Shown: piece by piece, positions 8,573-18,168 of the stretch
Numbering within the stretch: position 1 is the stretch's first letter
How the letters are laid out: the number at the start of each line of letters is the position of its first letter
NCBI RefSeq assembly: GCF_029854215.1
Contig: NZ_CP122961.1
Coordinates: 2,976,001-3,040,000, forward strand
DNA: 64,000 nucleotides
Direction of reading: 5' to 3'
DNA from: Halomonas alkaliantarctica
GTDB taxonomy: Bacteria; Pseudomonadota; Gammaproteobacteria; Pseudomonadales; Halomonadaceae
The notes under the pieces: model-generated
Databases searched by the model: none
Seen by the model: only the letters and a program-made list of their open reading frames with translations
What the model was told of the DNA's origin: nothing
Made by a program: the position numbers and the translations under genes

Positions 8573-11500
8573 GTCAGGAACTGAGCCAACATAAGGCATG
8601 CGAAGAACCCAAACTGTTTATCCAGGTACTTGGCAAAGAACACCCTGAAGGTCATCGGTTCTTTTTTTATGATGAACACGACGAGCAAGAGCAGCCTGGG
8701 TTAACAGATGCTGTAGAAGAAGAGGATCTGCCAGAACCGATAAGCCGTATCCACAGCTGGGAGTGGGAGGCAGAACCAGATCGTAATGTCTGGTTAGAGA
8801 TTGCCAGCGAAGAAGGTGATCCAATACGTGTACCGCTGTTTGCGGGTGTGGGCCAAACCCCCTGGCAGGAGCATGAACGTGATACGGTTTTCCAGCAGTA
8901 TGTTGTTCAGCCCATTGTGCCGCTCGCCCTTTGGCAATCCCTTGTTGATGATGCCTCTCATGCCCTGCCGAGCCGCCCCGGCTACCTGTATATCCACTAT
9001 CAAGGATCTATATGGCGAGAAATTGAGGTGGGTGTGTCCGAGTCCGACGAATGGCAATTTCGGGACGTAGATCTCGCTAAGCATCGCGATGAAAGTGCGA
9101 GGTTCATTGATGATCAACGCTCGTCTACGGGCCAGCCCTTAACTGAAATTTGGCTTCCTGCACGTTGTGCTTCTAGCTGGCTAAGCAGTGAGATCAAGGT
9201 AGCCTTTTCAGATGTTCAATGGTCGGCGGCCAGACTGAACTGCTTGGAATCCGATCCCACGGCCATCAATCAGCGCTTCCAGCCTGTTTCTCTGCGTAAT
9301 CCCTCCGGACGTATCGCAAGTGGTCAGTTGCTTGCGGCCGAAGGGCTGGTGCCACAGAGAGGGCGTAGCTCCAGCCTCGAAACGCAACTCGTGCACCCGC
9401 CGCTCTGGACCGAGGATATTTCGGGCAGCAGCGTCGCTGAACGCTATCAGCAAGCCTTGAGCGAGCAGCAACGCTTTGATAGTGGTGGCTCGGAGGCGGT
9501 AAACGGCGCCTGGAACGAAGCCAATCGCGACAATTCACCCTTAAGGCGTGACGTTGGACTGCGTAGCGCCGCCGTTGAAGTGGTATGCCAACCCAATCGC
9601 GATGCCACACAGTTGCAAGAGGACGACGAACCACCGGTGTGGGACGATCTTCCCGAAGGTAACGATATCCTAGCGGATGCACGAGAACGCCAAATACCAG
9701 GGCTTGTCATTAACGATTCCCTGTTCGAACTACGCCATGCGCTTAGTCAGGCACAGCTGGCCCAAAACTACCTGACGCTGCTGCTTGAGCGCTGCGCCTC
9801 TCGGCCGCATTATCGCAGCGCCGTGCTGCTTCAAAAGCGCGTCATGCCCGAGCGCATCGGCGGTGAAAACAATCCGTTGCGGCGTTTCGCCTCGGAACCA
9901 GCGCTAAACTACCTAGGTGGGGAGTTCCACACCAGCGTAGCCACGCTGTCTCGCGACATTGCACATCGGTTTTGGGAGTTTCACCAGACTCGGTTAGCTG
10001 ACCTGCTGGCTAGCGCAGACTACCAGCGGGTGTTGGCCGACTACTTCAGCCTTGAGGGCAGCGACTACGTCAGCGGCTTCTGCTTCGCGGAGCAGTGCTT
10101 CACCGCTCTGAGTCTCGATCCAAAGCGTGTCGACACTTTAGTGGATGAGGATATCCCCAGTCTGTTCCATACTGCGAATGCCGGAAAAGCTCAGCGCACA
10201 CTGCTTACCTTGCTGGAGGAGGACAGCCGCGAGCCATTGCACGCCATGTGCTTCCCCGACAGTCATGCCCACCCCGCCGAGTACCCCTTCATACTGCCAG
10301 AGGATGAGGTTAATGACGGTAGTGGCCGTTTCCGAGCTAAAGCACTGGCCGAGGAAGGTGAGCGCAGCGAGGTGCCGGGCAAGGACGACCTGCAGACCTT
10401 TGAAGCATCCTTATTGGCTGCCATGGCGCGTACCAGTGCGCCAAGCGAGCTTAAGCGCTGGGCCGATGCCCTGGATACCGTGTTCGCGAAAATAGCCGAA
10501 AGCGGCCAGAACCTACTAGCCCAAGTGGCAGATGAAAGTCAACGCACAGCCGTAGCGGGTAAACTATACATGCCTGCCTTCAATGCCTCCCGCGGGGCTC
10601 TGCATCGCTTGCTCGGCGACCTCACTTTCCAGCCGATGGGAGACGTCGACCTGGGGCGCTACATACTGATCGGCGTGGAAGACGTAAAAACCGGCATGCG
10701 GTTTGGTGTCGATGCCGCTGAAAGGGAGTACATCGCTCGCAATAACCATCGCCAGTTCTATGGCGAGATCTACCGTACCTCCAGCGGTGAGTTGCTAGGC
10801 GGCACTAGTAAGCAACGGATAGACGCCATGGGAGAGGTAGGCGAAGCGCGCGACGTACGCTTTGTATTTGCGCCTGCCGACTCGCGCGCTGTTGAGCTAG
10901 TGCGTCGAGGTCGGAGTCGAATAGGCTTTGTCGAACGTGCCACTAATGTTACTCGATTGCCCTATATGATGGTTGTTATTCAGTCGGTAAATTTGGGGCA
11001 GAGTGCTAGTGTTTTTAAGGACGAGTTAAGGTTAAAGGAAGTTGTTGGCTTCTTCGCAGCCTCGGTTGATCTAAGTCTTGCTATATTAAATATTAGTGAT
11101 TACTTGACTCGACGGAATCGAACATTTCGAGCTATTGAGAGTACAAGTAATTTCAGTCAGAAAGTTTTATTGCGCAATGGACAGGCTAACATTATTAGCC
11201 GTTTTTTCCCGAGTATCATTCGCGTCAATTGGGTGGTTTCCAAAGGCGCAGCGTTACTAGTGGCTGTATCAATGGCCTGGGAAGCTATTGAACGAATGCG
11301 CAAAGGTGATACTGATGCCTCCATGGCCTTCGGTGTGGCGGCGGCTGGTGCGACGATGTTGATGTTATTTAGCGGTCCAGTGGGCTGGGTCGGTCTGGCG
11401 CTACTGCTTGGTGGTGGCATAGTCGGCGTATTGCTGACTGACGGGCCGCTAGAACAGTGGATAAAGCATGGCCCCTTCGGCAACCAGCGTGGCACGGCTC

Positions 11501-12117
11501 CATGGTTGGAGGAGGCGGAGGAAGCCTACTATCGCCTGCAAAGCCTGCTCGCCAATATTCAGGTTTCGCTGCGCAGAGTCCCCCCTGTGGAGCTCGATGC
11601 CTTATTGGCCCGGCTTGGTCAGACGCATACTTCCCCCAATGAAACGGCCATGCCGATCGGGCGCTTATGGCAGGAGCATTTCGATACGCGCCAATCCATC
11701 AATACCGCCATCGAGGTGCGCAGCGCCCTGCCTGGGATGGGTATCGAGTTGAATGATGTGGCAGTGCTACGTTTAGTACGAGGTGCCCACTATCGCTCAC
11801 CAGGCGGCAGCAGTTGGGATGAAGTATCCTCGAAGCAAATTCATCCTGCACTTACACAGCTGGGATCACAGCACATCACCTACTATGTGCACTCTCCGGC
11901 CAACGAGCCAATGCGAGGCTTTGGTAGCGTGACCGAGTACCGCTGGGACATTCAGGTACAACTTCGTGAAGTGACACAGGTACCGCTGCGCCCCAGCAGA
12001 CGCATCTACCCTGCACCTGCACCGCTGACGGCAATGCCGGAAGATATGTCGACCATCCTCAGCGTTGAGGAAGCCGCAGATGACTACTGGATAAAGGAAA
12101 GGCTTAATGTCCGCTAA
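8569..12117 (+). CDS. large T6SS cargo effector, VasX-like pore-forming type (putative)
   Basis: 1182 residues, overlapping the adaptor stop. An N-terminal region includes SRPGYLYIHYQGSIWREIEV (about 133-152), a pattern of VasX-type T6SS effectors. A long mostly polar middle follows. The C-terminal third has hydrophobic segments at about 825-843, 888-905 and 921-960 (ending GPVGWVGLALLLGGGIVGVLL), as expected of a colicin-like membrane-inserting toxin. The last ~180 residues (about 1003-1182, with ALPGMGIELNDV and YYVHSPAN) are a soluble domain paralogous to the A fragments of the cassettes downstream. The stop overlaps B1 by 11 bases. VasX-like pore formation is inferred from layout, not from a conserved catalytic motif; another membrane-acting toxin is possible. 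Confidence 0.7.
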   Translation: MSQELSQHKACEEPKLFIQVLGKEHPEGHRFFFYDEHDEQEQPGLTDAVEEEDLPEPISRIHSWEWEAEPDRNVWLEIASEEGDPIRVPLFAGVGQTPWQEHERDTVFQQYVVQPIVPLALWQSLVDDASHALPSRPGYLYIHYQGSIWREIEVGVSESDEWQFRDVDLAKHRDESARFIDDQRSSTGQPLTEIWLPARCASSWLSSEIKVAFSDVQWSAARLNCLESDPTAINQRFQPVSLRNPSGRIASGQLLAAEGLVPQRGRSSSLETQLVHPPLWTEDISGSSVAERYQQALSEQQRFDSGGSEAVNGAWNEANRDNSPLRRDVGLRSAAVEVVCQPNRDATQLQEDDEPPVWDDLPEGNDILADARERQIPGLVINDSLFELRHALSQAQLAQNYLTLLLERCASRPHYRSAVLLQKRVMPERIGGENNPLRRFASEPALNYLGGEFHTSVATLSRDIAHRFWEFHQTRLADLLASADYQRVLADYFSLEGSDYVSGFCFAEQCFTALSLDPKRVDTLVDEDIPSLFHTANAGKAQRTLLTLLEEDSREPLHAMCFPDSHAHPAEYPFILPEDEVNDGSGRFRAKALAEEGERSEVPGKDDLQTFEASLLAAMARTSAPSELKRWADALDTVFAKIAESGQNLLAQVADESQRTAVAGKLYMPAFNASRGALHRLLGDLTFQPMGDVDLGRYILIGVEDVKTGMRFGVDAAEREYIARNNHRQFYGEIYRTSSGELLGGTSKQRIDAMGEVGEARDVRFVFAPADSRAVELVRRGRSRIGFVERATNVTRLPYMMVVIQSVNLGQSASVFKDELRLKEVVGFFAASVDLSLAILNISDYLTRRNRTFRAIESTSNFSQKVLLRNGQANIISRFFPSIIRVNWVVSKGAALLVAVSMAWEAIERMRKGDTDASMAFGVAAAGATMLMLFSGPVGWVGLALLLGGGIVGVLLTDGPLEQWIKHGPFGNQRGTAPWLEEAEEAYYRLQSLLANIQVSLRRVPPVELDALLARLGQTHTSPNETAMPIGRLWQEHFDTRQSINTAIEVRSALPGMGIELNDVAVLRLVRGAHYRSPGGSSWDEVSSKQIHPALTQLGSQHITYYVHSPANEPMRGFGSVTEYRWDIQVQLREVTQVPLRPSRRIYPAPAPLTAMPEDMSTILSVEEAADDYWIKERLNVR

Positions 12118-13102
12118 AGAGAACCTGGGTGATTACTACGCCGACACTGCCTATACGCCCACCAAGCGCCAGCAGTGGGAAGAGGCGAATCCTGAGCGGG
12201 ATACCATTATCGGGTCGCGGCTATCCTGGAGCCGGCGTACGCAGGATAATGGAACGAATGAAGAGTATGGTCATAATAATATCGCTATCTCTCAGAACTG
12301 GGAGGATCAGCGTATTGAAAAAAGCTTGGAAGGAGATGACATCTTCAAGGGAATGAAGGTGCGCTACGATCATCAGGTTATTATGCCTCCTCATCACACA
12401 GCACTAACCAGAGTTCTTCATGTTGCAACAGCTTTTGGAATAGTGTTCTTTTTTATGTCGACTGCTAGTTTTTTTCTCCTCTTTTTAATTATTTCTTTTC
12501 ATTGGTTATTTGGTGGGAATAATGTTGATTACTTCTTGTCCTCCATGCTGGTTAGTGCTCAGTTTTTTGTTCCTGTTGTTATGACGAGCTTGGTTCTTTG
12601 GAAAGGGGGGAGATACTTGGAGGGGAAACACCCGTCTATTTTTTATGGCATGCGGAAAGCCCCCCTTTGGCGGCTAAACCGGCAAACAGGCCTACTCACT
12701 ATTTATGACCCCAAAACAGCCTGGGAGAAACGCCTGGAAGCTCCCTTTTGGGAGTATGACGCCTTTCTGCAAAGCTCCCCCGATACCCAGGGCAGTGCCA
12801 CTTATTCGCTGATTCTCTATCATCCCTTCCAGCAGATACGCCAGAAACTGGATGCGCAGTTCCCGCCTACCAATATGCCTGGCGAGCTGGTGGCAGCATG
12901 GCAGTTTATCCAGCGTTATATGGATGTTTCCCAGCCGCTACCGGATGTGCCTGCCCTGGAAATACACCGCCACAAAGACCCTACCACGGCAGCCGCTGAC
13001 CAGCGCAAAGGCCGTAACCCGCGCTACTGGAGAGATATGAGCGAAGCCGAAGTAGAGAAAATCCAGAAAGAGAAGTATCAAAAGAATATTCGTTTGCGCT
13101 AA
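12107..13102 (+). CDS. B1: membrane protein, putative cognate immunity protein of the T6SS effector
   Basis: 331 residues, first of six paralogous B genes. N-terminal ~60 residues are polar and conserved (YYADTAYTP, RRTQDNG). Residues ~103-137 and ~150-168 are hydrophobic, with MPP before the first and LWKGGR after the second. Residues ~181-331 are a soluble domain almost identical between cassettes 1-5 (SSPDTQGS, MPGELVAAWQFIQRYM, basic C-terminus). The ATG lies inside the end of the effector gene, so the products are translationally coupled, the classic arrangement for toxin and immunity. Membrane location fits immunity to a pore-forming toxin, such as VasX with TsiV2. It may belong to DUF6708, but I cannot verify this; an accessory role in toxin maturation is the alternative. 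Confidence 0.6.
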   Translation: MSAKENLGDYYADTAYTPTKRQQWEEANPERDTIIGSRLSWSRRTQDNGTNEEYGHNNIAISQNWEDQRIEKSLEGDDIFKGMKVRYDHQVIMPPHHTALTRVLHVATAFGIVFFFMSTASFFLLFLIISFHWLFGGNNVDYFLSSMLVSAQFFVPVVMTSLVLWKGGRYLEGKHPSIFYGMRKAPLWRLNRQTGLLTIYDPKTAWEKRLEAPFWEYDAFLQSSPDTQGSATYSLILYHPFQQIRQKLDAQFPPTNMPGELVAAWQFIQRYMDVSQPLPDVPALEIHRHKDPTTAAADQRKGRNPRYWRDMSEAEVEKIQKEKYQKNIRLR

Positions 13103-13132
13103 GGCCCGTAGGGGGCAGCGACCAGTCATTTA

Positions 13133-13205
13133 ATCTAACAAAATTATTAAGGCAGGCGCTACCAAGCGCCTGCCTTGGCGGTAGCGTGGGCTTAATGTTT
13201 TAAAT
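13133..13205 (+). repeat. type 1 inter-cassette palindrome (spacer before A2), attC-like layout
   Basis: The spacer contains ATCTAAC at 13133-13139, a perfect 12-bp stem with ACCA loop at 13149-13176 (AAGGCAGGCGCT / AGCGCCTGCCTT), then CGGTAGCG and GGGCTTAA, ending TTTTAAAT. An alternative fold pairs TTAAG with CTTAA and CGCTACC with GGTAGCG over the whole element. The outer RYYYAAC box is matched but the right-hand GTTRRRY box is not (TTTAAAT). It could act as a transcription terminator or attenuator between cassettes (the stem is strong but lacks a T run) or as a recombination site. Confidence 0.55.
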
Positions 13206-13225
13206 TAGTTCTCTTGAGTGAATAC

Positions 13226-13767
13226 ATGAAATGCCGAAAGCCACAGGAGCGCGATGAACTAATGACCCAACTGGGCGATACCCATAACCGCCCCACGCCT
13301 ACGTCATTTCTCATGGGCCAAATGTGGCAAGAGCATCTTCAGCAGACACCTATCAATACGGTGATTGAAGTTAAAAGCGGCCTACCCGGCATGGGGGTTG
13401 AGCTACAAGATGTCGCAATCATTAAGCGCCTAGAAGGAAGAACTCACAATACACCAGCCTATAGCGGTTGGACGAAAGAATCTGAAACGCAGATTACGCC
13501 ACTACTGACCCAGCTATCTGCAAGTTCTATTCGCTACTTAGTTTATACGCCTGCGGGTAAACGTGCATGGGGCCTCAGACAGGCATCGGTTACCGTTGGG
13601 ATGTGCAAGTGCAGTTTCGAGAAATACCGCAAGTCCCTTTTCTATCCAATGATCGGTTCTATCCCGCGCCTGAACCGCTAAAGGAAACACCCAGCAATAT
13701 GGCAGAAGTCTTTGACAGCACATCATCTAATAGTGATTACTGGGTAAAGGAAACATTAAATGTCTGA
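13226..13767 (+). pseudogene. A2: effector C-terminal fragment, frameshifted
   Basis: Starts MKCRKPQERDELMTQLGDTH and aligns with effector residues ~1003-1182 (motif SGLPGMGVELQDV). At about 13567 the run reads GCATGGGGCC where intact A5 has one G more; the frame shifts there and ends early at 13681, while the correct frame continues as GPQTGIGYRW to LNV-stop at 13767. A TTG 12 bases upstream (13214) is an alternative start, but the ATG is preferred. The stop overlaps B2's ATG by 8 bases. It lacks the membrane-inserting part of the effector, so it cannot be a toxin on its own. Confidence 0.8.
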
Positions 13768-14754
13768 TCAACCTAACCCAAAAGACTACTACGCCAATAC
13801 TGCCTACAAACCTGCTAAACGGGTAGCGTGGGAGGAAGCTAATCCAGATCGTCAAGGCATCAGCGGCTCACGTTTAACGTGGTATCGTCGTACTCAGGAT
13901 AACGGTACTAAGGATGAGTACGGCTATAATAACATTGCCATTTCAAATAATTGGGAGAATAGGCGCTCTGAGTTGATAGTGAAGGGGGCTGATGCTTTCA
14001 AAGTCATGAGAGTTCATTATGATAATAAAAAAATCATACCTCCTAGCTATAGTGCTTTATCTCAAGTTTTATTTATTTCCATGGCCTTTGGCAAAGGCTC
14101 TTTTTATATGTTCATAGTTGCATTTTTTTTCTTGTCCTAGTTATAGCGGCACATTGGCTTATAGGAGGTCAAGATTTTGAATATTTTAAGTCAGCCTTTG
14201 CTACGAGTTTTCTCTTCTGTTTTCCAATAGTTTCAATCTCTTTATTTTTTTGGAAAGGAGGCCGATTTATTGAAAAAAAATTTCCGAGATTCTTTTATAA
14301 AATGCAAAAATTCCCTCCCTGGCAACTAAACCGTCAGAATGGTTTTTTTACGATTTACAACCCAAAACGAGCTTGGGAAGAGCGCTTAGTAGCACCCATC
14401 TACGAATTCGACGCCTACCTTGAAAGCTCGCCGGATACCCAAGGTAGCCCTACCTATTCTCTAATGCTCTATCACCCTGAAACAGGACTTCGCCAGAAAC
14501 TGGATGCGCAGTTCCCGCCTACTAATATGCCCGGCGAGCTGGTGGCAGCATGGCAGTTTATCCAGCGCTATATGGATGTTTCCCAGCCGCTACCGGATGT
14601 ACCTGCCTTGGAAATACACCGCCACAAAGACCCTACCACGGCAGCCGCTGACAAACGCAAAGGCCGCGATCCGCGATATTGGCGCGATATGAGCGAAGCC
14701 GAGGTAGAGAAAATCCAGAAAGAGAAGTATCAAAAGAATATTCGTTTGCGTTAG
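13760..14754 (+). pseudogene. B2: putative immunity membrane protein, frameshifted at a T8 run
   Basis: Paralogue of B1. The frame runs from MSDQPNPKDYY to the T8 run at 14123-14130 and stops at 14138-14140 (126 codons). Reading one base back from the run restores an open frame (LVLVIAAHWLIGG..., then FFWKGGR) through to KNIRLR-stop at 14754. The gene is 995 nt, one short of a 332-codon frame, so a ninth T or a -1 slip gives a full protein. The core (residues ~60-180) differs strongly from other B proteins, while the last ~150 residues are almost identical. The break may be inactivation, phase variation, slippage or a sequence error. Confidence 0.75.
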
Positions 14755-14779
14755 CCGGTAGGCGCAGTCCAGTCATTGT

Positions 14780-14851
14780 ATCCAACAACACTCTCAAGGC
14801 AGTCGCTACTACGCGCCTGCCTCGGCGGTAGCGTGGCTTAATCCGTTAAAT
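14780..14851 (+). repeat. type 2 inter-cassette palindrome (spacer before A3), attC-like layout
   Basis: A 72-nt element beginning ATCCAAC (14780-14786, matches RYYYAAC) and ending GTTAAAT (14845-14851, matches GTTRRRY), with an internal GTGGCTTAAT and nested arms CGCTAC...GTAGCG. An imperfect stem AGGCAGTCGC / GCGCCTGCCT lies at 14797-14822. Order and orientation (gene, RYYYAAC, palindrome, GTTRRRY, next gene start ~20 bp on) are those of an integron cassette recombination site, but it may be coincidence in a duplicated spacer. No integrase gene is visible. Confidence 0.5.
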
Positions 14852-14871
14852 TAGTTCCAGTGAGTAATTGT

Positions 14872-15414
14872 ATGAATTGCCGAAAGCCACATGATCGCGA
14901 AGCATTAACGTCCCATCAGGGCGATACCCATAACCGCTCCGCGCCTACATCATTTCTAATGGGCCAAATGTGGCAAGAACATATTCAGCAGACACCTATT
15001 AATACGGTCATTGAAGTTAAAAGCGGCCTACCCGGCATGGGGGTTGAGCTACAAGATATAGTCATCATTAAGCGCCTAGAAGGAAAAACCTACAATACAC
15101 CGGCATTTAGCGGTTGGGTGAAAGAGTCTGAAACGCAGATTACGCCACTATTAACTCAGCTTTCTGCGCACTCCATTCGCTACTTTGTTTATACGCCAGT
15201 GGGTAAAAGTGCCTTGGGGCCTCAGACGGGCACCGGATACCGTTGGGAAGCGCAAGTACAATTTCGGGAGGCAACGCAAGTGCCTTATTTGCCCACTAAT
15301 CGGTTCTACCCTGCTCCAGAACAGCTTAAAGCCACACCCAGCAATATAGCAGAAGTCTTTGATAGTACGTCGTCTAATAGTGATTACTGGGTAAAGGAAA
15401 CATTGAATGTCTGA
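14872..15414 (+). CDS. A3: free-standing copy of the effector C-terminal domain
   Basis: 180 residues, intact. Starts MNCRKPHDREALTSHQGDTH and aligns over its full length with effector residues ~1003-1182: INTVIEVKSGLPGMGVELQD, IRYFVYTPVGK, YRWEAQVQFREATQVP and YWVKETLNV. No signal peptide or membrane segment. A GTG 12 bases upstream (14860) is an alternative start; no good ribosome binding site is seen for either. The stop overlaps the B3 ATG by 8 bases, the same coupling as effector to B1. Its role may be to couple or stabilise B3, or it may be a relic of the donor effector gene; it carries no pore-forming region. Confidence 0.7.
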   Translation: MNCRKPHDREALTSHQGDTHNRSAPTSFLMGQMWQEHIQQTPINTVIEVKSGLPGMGVELQDIVIIKRLEGKTYNTPAFSGWVKESETQITPLLTQLSAHSIRYFVYTPVGKSALGPQTGTGYRWEAQVQFREATQVPYLPTNRFYPAPEQLKATPSNIAEVFDSTSSNSDYWVKETLNV

Positions 15415-16399
15415 TCAGACTAACCCAAAATATTACTATGCTGATACTGCCTACAAACCAGCTAAACGGGTAGATTGGGAGGAGGCTAATCCAGATCGAC
15501 AACGTATTAGAGGTTCGCGTTTAACGTGGTATCGCCGTACTCCGGATAATGGTACTAAAGACGAGTATGGATATAATAACATTGAAATTTCTGAAAGGTG
15601 GGAGTCTAGAAAAGCTGAGGGTAACTTAGAGGGCAGCGAGACGTTTAAGGAAATTGGAGTCCATTATGACCATGAGGCTATCCTTCCGCCTAGTTATAAG
15701 AAAATTTCGGGAATATTGTTTACCACCATGGGCATAGGCAAGGGAGGGGCTTTTCTTAGCTTGTGGGTTTTTTTTATTATGAGTTTAGGCCTATCAGTTA
15801 AATCAATCTTGATGGGTGAATTAGAAGAGCTTATAAAAGATATAAGTGCTGTATTCATTTTTGTTTCACCTGTTTTTTTAAGTTTAGTTTTCCTATGGAA
15901 AGGTGGGAGGTTGCTTGAGAAATTGTCTCCTGATTTTTTTTATGGAATGCGAAAAACCCCAGTATGGCAGCTCAATCGGCAGGATGGTTTTTTCACGATT
16001 TATAACCCAAAACGAGCTTGGGAAGAGCGCTTAGTAGCACCCATCTATGAATTCGACGCCTACCTTGAAAGCTCGCCGGATACCCAAGGTAGCCCTACCT
16101 ATTCGCTGATGCTTTTTCACCCTGAAACAGGGCTTCGCCAGAAGCTGGATGCCCAGTTTCCGCCTACCAATATGCCCGGTGAATTGGTGGCAGCGTGGCA
16201 GTTTATCCAGCGTTATATGGTTGTTTCCCAGCCGCTACCGGATGTGCCTGCTCTGGAAATACACCGCCACAAAGACCCTACCACGGCAGCCGCTGACAAA
16301 CGCAAAGGCCGTGATCCGCGATATTGGCGGGATATGAGCGAAGCCGAGGTAGAGAAAATCCAGAAAGAGAAGTATCAAAAGAATATTCGTTTGCGCTAA
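15407..16399 (+). CDS. B3: putative orphan immunity membrane protein
   Basis: 330 residues, intact. N-terminal ~60 residues (YYYADTAYKPAKRVDWEEANP) and C-terminal ~150 residues (from FYGMRKTPVWQLNRQ) are nearly identical to other cassettes. The core (about 62-180) has its own hydrophobic segments (IGKGGAFLSLWVFFIMSLGLS and IFVSPVFLSLVFLWKGGR) and clearly differs from B1, B2 and B4. It contains a T8 run at about 15768-15775 but stays in frame. Probably an immunity protein of different specificity kept without its toxin. Expression would depend on read-through from the island operon or a local promoter, neither of which is evident. Confidence 0.6.
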   Translation: MSDQTNPKYYYADTAYKPAKRVDWEEANPDRQRIRGSRLTWYRRTPDNGTKDEYGYNNIEISERWESRKAEGNLEGSETFKEIGVHYDHEAILPPSYKKISGILFTTMGIGKGGAFLSLWVFFIMSLGLSVKSILMGELEELIKDISAVFIFVSPVFLSLVFLWKGGRLLEKLSPDFFYGMRKTPVWQLNRQDGFFTIYNPKRAWEERLVAPIYEFDAYLESSPDTQGSPTYSLMLFHPETGLRQKLDAQFPPTNMPGELVAAWQFIQRYMVVSQPLPDVPALEIHRHKDPTTAAADKRKGRDPRYWRDMSEAEVEKIQKEKYQKNIRLR

Positions 16400-16429
16400 G
16401 GCCCGTAGGGGGCAGCGACCAGTCATTTA

Positions 16430-16502
16430 ATCTAACAAAATTATTAAGGCAGGCGCTACCAAGCGCCTGCCTTGGCGGTAGCGTGGGCTTAATGTTTTAA
16501 AT
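16430..16502 (+). repeat. type 1 inter-cassette palindrome (spacer before A4)
   Basis: Nearly identical to the spacer before A2 and exactly 3297 bp from it. The perfect 12-bp stem with ACCA loop lies at 16446-16473 and ATCTAAC at 16430-16436; the right-hand box is again TTTAAAT rather than GTTAAAT. The identity extends from the end of B3 into the start of A4, pointing to a recent duplication or gene conversion. Confidence 0.55.
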
Positions 16503-16522
16503 TAGTTCTCTTGAGTGAATAC

Positions 16523-17064
16523 ATGAAATGCCGAAAGCCACAAGAGCGCGATGCATAATGAACCAACTGGGCGATACCCATAATCATCCCACACCTGCGT
16601 CATTTTTAATGGGCCAAATGTCGCAAGAGCATCTTCAGCAGACACCTATCAATACGGTGATTGAAGTAAGAAGCGGCCTACCCGGCATGGGGGTTGAGCT
16701 ACAAGATGTAGTAATCATTAAGCGCCTAGAAGGAAAAACTCACAATACACCGGTATTTAGCGGTTGAGTGAAAGAATCTGAAACGCAGATTACGCCACTG
16801 CTGACTCAGCTTTCTGCGCATTACATTCGCTACTTTGTTTATACGCCAGTAGGTAAACGTGCCTTGGGGCCTCAGACGGGCACCGGATACCGTTGGGAAG
16901 CGCAAGTACAATTTCGGGAGGCAACGCAAGTGCCTAATTTGCCCACTAATCGGTTCTACCCTGCTCCTGAACCGCTTAAAGCCACACCCAGCAATATAGC
17001 AGTAGTTTTTGATAGTACATCATCTAATAGTGATTACTGGGTAAAGGAAACATTAAATGTCTGA
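16523..17064 (+). pseudogene. A4: effector C-terminal fragment, frameshift and nonsense mutation
   Basis: From ATG 16523 (MKCRKPQERDA) the frame hits TAA after 11 codons because one base is missing relative to A2 near 16552-16556. Reading resumes from ATG 16558 (MNQLGDTHNH) and hits TGA at 16765-16767, where the paralogues have Trp (SGW). The rest is open to LNV-stop at 17064. Two independent lesions make this a decaying copy. The 8-base overlap with B4 is kept. Confidence 0.82.
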
Positions 17065-18051
17065 TCAACCTAGCCCAAAAGCCTACTACACGAAAACTGC
17101 CTACAAACCTGCTAAACGGGTGGATTGGGAGGAAGCTAATCCAGATCATCAACGTATCAGCGGTTCACATTTAACATGGTATCGCCGTACTCAAGATAAT
17201 GGTACAAAGGATGAGTATGGTCATAATAATTTAGCTATATCTAAGAACTGGGAAGCAAGGAGAGCGAAGTTAAGAGCAGAAGATAGTGTTTTTAATGCGT
17301 TAAAAGTTCGATATGATCATCAATCAGTCATGCCTCCACACTATAGTTTTTTATCGAAATGCATATATGTTTTAATGGGTTTTGGAATAGTTTTTTTATG
17401 GATGTCTTTAATATGTTTTTTTTCTTAATATCCTTAATATTTTTGAGTTCTTTGATTTTTGGTAAAAATGACCTTGGATATTTTGTTTCGTCGATGCTTT
17501 CTAATACTAAGTTTTTTTTACCAATAGCACTGATTTCATTGGTTATTTGGAAGGGTGGTCGCTTTTTAGAGAGTAAATTCCCTCGATTTTTTTATGGAAT
17601 GCGAAAAGCTCCCCTATGGCAACTCAACCGTCAGAATGGTTTTTTTACGATTTATAACCCAAAACGAGCTTGGGAAGAGCGCTTAGCGGCACCTATCTAT
17701 GAATTTGACGCCTACCTTGAAAGCTCGCCGGATACCCAAGGTAGCCCTACCTATTCGCTAATGCTCTATCACCCTGAAACAGGACTTAGCCAGAAGCTGG
17801 ATGCGCAGTTCCCGCCTACCAACATGCCCGGAGAATTGGTTGCAGCGTGGCAGTTTATCCAGCGCTATATGGATGTTTCCCAGCCGCTACCGGATGTGCC
17901 TGCTCTGGAAATACATCGCCACAAAGACCCTACCACGGCAGCCGCTGACCAGCGCAAAGGCCGTAACCCGCGCTACTGGAGAGATATGAGCGAGGCCGAA
18001 GTAGAGAAAATACAGGAAGAGAAGTACCAAAAGAATATTCGTTTGCGTTAG
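17057..18051 (+). pseudogene. B4: putative immunity membrane protein, frameshifted at a T8 run
   Basis: The frame from MSDQPSPKAYY ends at TAA 17426-17428, directly after a T8 run (17416-17423). The -1 frame from the run is open as LISLIFLSSLIFGKNDLGYF, then VIWKGGRFLESKFPRFFYGMRK, to the stop at 18051. Total 995 nt, again one base short. The core resembles B1 more than B2 or B3 (GYFVSSML versus DYFLSSML). The break is four bases from the position equivalent to that in B2 although the surrounding core sequences differ, so the two lesions look independent. Confidence 0.75.
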
Positions 18052-18076
18052 CCGGTAGGCGCAGTCCAGTCATTGT

Positions 18077-18148
18077 ATCAAACAACACTCTCAAGGAAGT
18101 CGCTACTACGCGCCTGCCTCGGCGGTAGCGTGGCTTAATGGGTTAAAT
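18077..18148 (+). repeat. type 2 inter-cassette palindrome (spacer before A5), degenerate
   Basis: Counterpart of the spacer before A3, exactly 3297 bp downstream. The right box GTTAAAT (18142-18148) is kept; the left box reads ATCAAAC and no longer matches RYYYAAC, and the left arm has changed to AAGGAAGTCGC. The arms CGCTAC and GTAGCG remain. Confidence 0.5.
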
Positions 18149-18168
18149 TAATCCCAGTGAGTGATGGT

